Positions 6,241-9,639 of a stretch of 9,639 nt of DNA are shown here, piece by piece (position 1 is the stretch's first letter; every line of letters starts with the position of its first letter). The DNA is from Gammaproteobacteria bacterium. GTDB taxonomy: Bacteria > Pseudomonadota > Gammaproteobacteria > DRJJ01. The notes beneath the pieces were generated by a model. It did no database searches. It saw only the letters and a list, made by a program, of their open reading frames with translations, and was not told the origin of the DNA. The translations under genes and the position numbers were made by a program. The stretch spans positions 1 through 9,639 of the forward strand of contig DRJJ01000173.1 of NCBI GenBank assembly GCA_011052255.1, read 5' to 3'.

Positions 6241-6996
6241 ATGAAAAAAAGCCCACCTGATTCACAGCAGCGCGACCGGCTGTATGCCGACAGCCAACAG
6301 GCACCCGATGACTTCGTGTTTGACGAAGCAGTAGCGCAGGTATTCGATGACATGATCCGGCGCTCGGTTCCCGGTTATGCACAGGTGGTAGCGATGACAG
6401 GGCTACTGGCTGGGCATTTTGCCAAAGCCGATAGTGTTGCCTATGACCTGGGTTGCTCGTCGGGTGCAGTCAGCCGTGCCATGCGTCAGTTTGTGCAGCA
6501 GCCGGGTTTTCGGATTATTGCAGTCGATAAGTCTGAGGCCATGCTGGCACACTGCCATGATCTGGTTCAGCCTGGTACTTCTGCTGATCGTCCTCCTGTA
6601 GAACTGATTTGCGCAGACATCCGTGATATAACCATTCATAACGCATCACTGGTGTGCCTGAATTTCACGCTGCAGTTTATACCACTGGCACAACGTGAAG
6701 AATTGATCCAGCGCATCTTTAGTGGACTTAATCCCGGTGGTGCGCTGGTTCTGTCTGAAAAAATTGCATTCGATAATGCCGGTCAGCAAGAATTGATTTC
6801 ACAGCTGCATCTGGATTACAAACGTGCGCACGGCTACAGTGCGCTGGAAATCAGCCATAAACGCTCGGCACTGGAGAACGTGCTGTTAGCGGAAACCCTG
6901 TCCACTCACCGGCAACGCCTGCAACAGGCCGGGTTTTCGCTAATCACTGTGTGGCACCAAAGCCTGAATTTTGCTTCTCTGCTGGCGGTCAAATGA
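6241..6996 (+). CDS. cmoA: carboxy-S-adenosyl-L-methionine synthase CmoA
   Basis: CmoA converts S-adenosylmethionine and prephenate into carboxy-SAM, the carboxymethyl donor used by CmoB to make 5-oxyacetyluridine at tRNA position 34. The 251-residue product aligns throughout with E. coli CmoA (247): FDEAVAQVFDDMIRRSVPGY (27-46), the SAM loop YDLGCSSGAVS (68-78), ADIRDI (125-130), NFTLQF (141-146), LNPGGALVLSEK (163-174), and HKRSALENV with Arg208 at the position that contacts the carboxyl group in the family. The frame is open back to 6034, but that stretch runs antisense through moaB, so the ATG at 6241 is used. It lacks a Shine-Dalgarno sequence and has a -10-like hexamer right upstream. 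It overlaps cmoB by four bases. Confidence 0.97.
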   Translation: MKKSPPDSQQRDRLYADSQQAPDDFVFDEAVAQVFDDMIRRSVPGYAQVVAMTGLLAGHFAKADSVAYDLGCSSGAVSRAMRQFVQQPGFRIIAVDKSEAMLAHCHDLVQPGTSADRPPVELICADIRDITIHNASLVCLNFTLQFIPLAQREELIQRIFSGLNPGGALVLSEKIAFDNAGQQELISQLHLDYKRAHGYSALEISHKRSALENVLLAETLSTHRQRLQQAGFSLITVWHQSLNFASLLAVK

Positions 6997-7970
6997 AAAC
7001 TTATGACAGGCTCCCGGCGGCCTTGTCAAAACCGGAATTTACCCGGCTGGCCGGCAAGCTACCTGAAATACTGACGACGTATTTTAATATCAACGTACAC
7101 GGTGACTATGCACGCTGGCAGTCCGCACTGGAAACGTTACCAGGGGTAGTAAGCCCTTCGACTATCGATCTTGCATGCGAACGTATACAGATCGGTCAAA
7201 ATGATGATCTGGACGCAAAACAACATCAGGCGCTTGAGAAGGCACTGCGCGAATTTCATCCATGGCGCAAGGGGCCATTTGAGCTGTTCGGGCTGCACAT
7301 TGATGCCGAGTGGCGCTCTGACTGGAAATGGCGGCGGCTTGAGGATGCGATCTCGCCCCTGCACGGTAAACGGGTACTGGATGTAGGTAGTAGTAACGGT
7401 TACTACAGTCTACGCATGGCAGGCTGTGGTGCTGAAATGGTGCTGGGTATTGATCCGACACTGGTGTATGTGATGCAACACCGTGCACTGATGCACTATT
7501 TACCTGAAACGCCAGTGTGGGTGTTACCACTGCGACTGGAACAATTGCCACCTACTCCAAACGCCTTTGATACGGTTTTTTCGATGGGCGTTTTGTATCA
7601 CCTGCGTGACCCGATTGGTCACCTCGATGAAATGCATGAACGCCTGCAACGTGGTGGGGAGCTGGTGATCGAAACGCTGGTGGTAGAGGGTGATGAGAAT
7701 ACCGCGCTGATACCGACCGGGCGTTATGCACGTATGCGCAATGTCTGGTTTTTGCCGAGTACGGAGATGCTGACGCGCTGGCTACAGCGTTGTGGATTTG
7801 AGCAGGTGCGCGTGGTGGATGTGTCACCGACTACGGTTAAGGAACAGCGTAGCACGGACTGGATGCGCTTTGAGTCGTTGTCGGCGTGTCTGGATGCAGA
7901 CGATGCATCGCTTACGGTTGAGGGTTATCCTGCGCCACGGCGGGCGGTGCTGGTGGCACAGGCACGTTAG
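6993..7970 (+). CDS. cmoB: tRNA U34 carboxymethyltransferase CmoB
   Basis: CmoB transfers the carboxymethyl group of carboxy-SAM to 5-hydroxyuridine at the tRNA wobble position, completing cmo5U. The 325-residue product is near E. coli length (323). WRKGPFELFG (91-100) holds Lys93, Tyr202 lies in GVLYHLRDP, and Arg317 lies in EGYPAPRRAVL; these match the three carboxylate-contacting residues of E. coli CmoB with a two-residue offset. WRSDWKWRRL (107-116) is a family block. The cofactor loop is VLDVGSSNGYY, where E. coli has VGCGSGYH, so the middle glycine is Ser. The ATG at 6993 overlaps the cmoA TGA as ATGA, indicating a coupled operon; the earlier in-frame ATG at 6951 lies inside cmoA and is rejected. 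The enzyme's substrate is supplied by the product of the gene just upstream. Confidence 0.97.
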   Translation: MKTYDRLPAALSKPEFTRLAGKLPEILTTYFNINVHGDYARWQSALETLPGVVSPSTIDLACERIQIGQNDDLDAKQHQALEKALREFHPWRKGPFELFGLHIDAEWRSDWKWRRLEDAISPLHGKRVLDVGSSNGYYSLRMAGCGAEMVLGIDPTLVYVMQHRALMHYLPETPVWVLPLRLEQLPPTPNAFDTVFSMGVLYHLRDPIGHLDEMHERLQRGGELVIETLVVEGDENTALIPTGRYARMRNVWFLPSTEMLTRWLQRCGFEQVRVVDVSPTTVKEQRSTDWMRFESLSACLDADDASLTVEGYPAPRRAVLVAQAR

Positions 7971-7993
7971 TTCCTCTCCCGGAGGGAGAGGGA
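7971..7993. repeat. perfect intergenic palindrome between convergent cmoB and thrB, copy 2
   Basis: CCTCTCCC (7973-7980) and GGGAGAGG (7984-7991) form a perfect 8-bp stem around a GGA loop, and flanking T-G and T-A pairs could extend it. It starts one base after the cmoB stop and ends 23 nt before the thrB stop. It could act as a bidirectional transcript end or stability element, but no T-run follows on either strand, so it is not a classical terminator. A degenerate relative lies at 4429-4449. Confidence 0.7.
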
Positions 7994-8015
7994 GACCATG
8001 GACCAACAGCACAGG

Positions 8016-8966
8016 TTAAACCCACAACCCATGCATCGCGTCATGCTGACTAACCCGATGCTTCAGGATACGTTTAAACACATCCGGATCTTTGGTGTGG
8101 GTCATCTCGCCTTCACGCGGGAAGTGCATGTCGTATAGACGCGATAACCAAAAACGTAATGCCGCTGCACGCAACATAACCGGCCAGGCGCCGCGTTCGA
8201 GTGCGATCAGCGGTCGTTGGCCGTGGTAGGCCTGTAACAGGCTGCCCACTCGCTCTTCATCCAGAGAACTATCTTCCAGCGTGCACCAGTCATTCGTGAT
8301 CACGGCCAGGTCATACAACAGCACATCATTGCAGGCGTAATAGAAGTCGATAATACCGGTTAGTTGCTCGCCGACGAACAATGCGTTATCACGAAACAGA
8401 TCAGCATGAATCACACCGCGTGGCAGATCGGCATGGCGGTAACGTGACTGAAATTCCAGTTCGTCGTGCAGCAGTTGTTTACTGTCCGGGTCCAGCTTGC
8501 TATCCAGCAAGCTAGCGGTTTCACGCCACCAGTGCGGGCCGCGTTCATTATCACGATGGATAGAAAAGTCAGGGCTGACCGCGTGCATGCGACCAATCGC
8601 CTGACCCAATTCTGCCACCTGTGCGACGTTGGGTGTCTCGACCATTTTACCTTCCAGCTTTTGTACCAGCGCGGCCGGTTTCTGGTTCAGCGAAGTCAGG
8701 TAATGGCCGTTTCGATCAGGTAACGGGTGTGCCGAGGGCACCTGGTGCTCGGCCAGATAGGCCATCAGATCGAGAAAATAGGGCAACTCTACAGCCGTCA
8801 GGGCCTCAAACAGGGTCAGTACAAAATGGCCGCTGCCGGTATTGACAAAATAGTTGGTGTTTTCAATGCCGGCACTAATACCCTGATAATCGATCAGCTC
8901 ACCTTGATCGTAATTTTGCAGGAACAGCGCCAGTTCATCCTGGCTGACAGTGGTATAAACAGACAT
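8016..8966 (-). CDS. thrB: homoserine kinase, APH-fold type
   Basis: This enzyme phosphorylates homoserine with ATP, the step before threonine synthase. It belongs to the aminoglycoside-phosphotransferase/choline-kinase fold used by Pseudomonas and relatives, not the GHMP kinase of E. coli. The 316-residue length is normal for this type. GIENTNYFV (33-41) is the nucleotide loop and FVLTLFE (48-54) the following strand. VIHADLFRDN (185-194) is the Brenner motif, with catalytic Asp189 and Asn194. IIDFYYA (205-211) gives metal-binding Asp207. No threonine-operon partner is nearby, but the neighbouring DUF2782 gene and divergent polA match what I recall from Pseudomonas, which supports the call. 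The ATG at 8966 has no good ribosome binding site. The 94-nt gap to the upstream gene allows readthrough or an own promoter. Confidence 0.94.
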   Translation of the reverse strand: MSVYTTVSQDELALFLQNYDQGELIDYQGISAGIENTNYFVNTGSGHFVLTLFEALTAVELPYFLDLMAYLAEHQVPSAHPLPDRNGHYLTSLNQKPAALVQKLEGKMVETPNVAQVAELGQAIGRMHAVSPDFSIHRDNERGPHWWRETASLLDSKLDPDSKQLLHDELEFQSRYRHADLPRGVIHADLFRDNALFVGEQLTGIIDFYYACNDVLLYDLAVITNDWCTLEDSSLDEERVGSLLQAYHGQRPLIALERGAWPVMLRAAALRFWLSRLYDMHFPREGEMTHTKDPDVFKRILKHRVSQHDAMHGLWV

Positions 8967-9060
8967 ATGTGATACGGTCAGGTTGCTATTTAGATTGTCG
9001 TTCTGGCTAAATTATCTTTGTGGCCTCAGCAATACACTGTACAAGCATAGCAGCGCAGCA

Positions 9061-9402
9061 TTACCATGAAAACAATTTCCAGTAGGTAGGCGAGTCATCC
9101 AGTGGATAGCGTGACGGGTCACTGCCATCTTCCGGGTAGAGCAGATAATAGGGTTTACCCAGTTTCGGAAAAATACGTATCATATACAAGCGGCCGTTGA
9201 TCCGGTATTCCTCAATCACCTTTTCGTCATCACGTCTGATGGTTACGTCGGGCTGAAGCTGCTCGGCAGCACCCTGACCATCATTCTGGCCATCATCGTT
9301 AACGATAGGTGGTGGCGGCGGTACGGTGGCCTTACCCGGTTTATCGGCCGCGTATGCCAGTGCTGGCAATATGGCGAACAATAGCGCTATTACTCGAAAC
9401 AT
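9061..9402 (-). CDS. DUF2782 family secreted protein
   Basis: The 113-residue product has a signal peptide (hydrophobic residues 4-15, cleavage likely after ALAYA at residue 18), a proline-rich VPPPPPIV stretch (27-34), and a low-complexity NDDGQNDGQG segment. A conserved C-terminal domain follows: EEYRINGRLYMIRIFPKLG and then PYYLLYPEDG, which I recognise as the DUF2782 pattern. Function is unknown; a periplasmic location is inferred from the signal peptide. GGAG (complement of 9409-9412) lies 6 nt before the ATG. The gene lies upstream of thrB on the same strand and divergent from polA, so it may be cotranscribed with thrB. The product offers no direct link to threonine synthesis. Confidence 0.87.
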   Translation of the reverse strand: MFRVIALLFAILPALAYAADKPGKATVPPPPPIVNDDGQNDGQGAAEQLQPDVTIRRDDEKVIEEYRINGRLYMIRIFPKLGKPYYLLYPEDGSDPSRYPLDDSPTYWKLFSW

Positions 9403-9497
9403 TCTGATCTCCGAATCAGGGTTCGTTATCTACAGCGTAGCATGGATAGTGGCTGGGCTGTATGCAACGGACACAGAACTGCGCATAATAGACACCT
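9403..9497. promoter_or_regulatory. divergent polA / DUF2782 promoter region
   Basis: The 95 nt between the divergent starts must hold both promoters. For polA, CATAAT at 9484-9489 matches five of six -10 positions and would start transcription near 9496, only about two bases before the ATG. I see no matching -35 and no Shine-Dalgarno sequence before polA. Confidence 0.35.
9404..9419 (-). promoter_or_regulatory. small hairpin around the DUF2782 ribosome binding site
   Basis: On the minus strand, CTGAT and ATCAG form a perfect 5-bp stem with a six-base loop, TCGGAG, that contains the Shine-Dalgarno sequence. The stem ends one base before the start codon. The site would be displayed in the loop rather than hidden. 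The stem is short and may have no role. Confidence 0.35.
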
Positions 9498-9639
9498 ATG
9501 ACACACGACAAATCCAAACCCCTGGTGCTGGTAGATGGCTCTTCGTATCTATACCGTGCCTATCATGCGATGAAAGATAAAGACTTCGAAACGTCGGATG
9601 GCCGGCCCACCGGCGCCATTTATGGCGTGGTGAATATGC
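9498..9639 (+). CDS. polA: DNA polymerase I, N-terminal fragment (runs off the window)
   Basis: PolA fills gaps and removes primers during replication and repair, using an N-terminal 5'-3' exonuclease and a C-terminal polymerase. Only 47 codons are present, covering the start of the exonuclease domain. PLVLVDGSSYLYRAYHAM (8-25), with Asp13 as the metal-binding aspartate, then TSDGRPTGAIYGVVNM, are diagnostic of PolA N-termini. The ATG at 9498 has no ribosome binding site, but it gives the family's usual spacing to VDGSSYLYRAYHA. It is divergent from the DUF2782 gene. Confidence 0.95.
   Translation, partial: MTHDKSKPLVLVDGSSYLYRAYHAMKDKDFETSDGRPTGAIYGVVNM

Noticed and set aside
7162..7551. 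129-codon minus-strand frame inside cmoB
   Set aside because: It has no domain and lies fully opposite conserved cmoB motifs, so it is a shadow frame.
8466..8972. Plus-strand frames of 74-85 codons opposite thrB
   Set aside because: They are antisense to intact kinase motifs, with no ribosome binding site or recognisable product.
9326..9580. 84-codon plus-strand frame spanning the DUF2782 start and the polA start
   Set aside because: It overlaps the signal peptide region of DUF2782 and the polA exonuclease motif in another frame, and has no recognisable features.

Overview
The window looks like chromosome from a non-enteric gammaproteobacterium, with moderate GC and tightly packed housekeeping genes. 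The strongest taxonomic hint is the right end: an APH-type homoserine kinase (thrB) and a DUF2782 secreted protein, transcribed away from polA. I recall this arrangement from Pseudomonas and related lineages. CmoA/CmoB, RsmJ, LpxB and a YrdA-type gene next to aroE also fit Gammaproteobacteria. I cannot name the genus.

Layout. Positions 27-2329 hold lpxB (lipid A disaccharide synthase), a 278-nt gap ending in a clear intrinsic terminator, and a probable lipoprotein alpha/beta hydrolase. Positions 2367-4347 hold aroE, then a convergent gamma-carbonic-anhydrase (YrdA-like) gene that is broken by an internal deletion, then the divergent rsmJ. Positions 4475-6164 hold a membrane-anchored or exported DUF3179 protein facing moaB. 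Positions 6241-7970 are the cmoA-cmoB operon for wobble-uridine modification, with a 4-nt ATGA overlap. Positions 8016-9402 (minus strand) hold thrB and a DUF2782 protein. The first 47 codons of polA run off the right edge.

Functionally this is a mosaic: outer-membrane lipid A synthesis, the shikimate pathway, 16S rRNA methylation, molybdenum cofactor synthesis, tRNA wobble modification, threonine synthesis and DNA repair. Only cmoA-cmoB form an obvious pathway unit. I see no mobile element, CRISPR array, RNA gene, toxin-antitoxin pair or defence system, and no convincing undescribed multi-gene system.

The most informative anomaly is the gamma-carbonic-anhydrase remnant. Its true N-terminus survives in one reading frame and its C-terminal half in another, with roughly 70 codons missing between them. 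Secondary points are two copies of an intergenic palindrome, a -10-like hexamer placed so that the cmoA mRNA could be leaderless, and an altered oxyanion-hole motif in the lipoprotein hydrolase.
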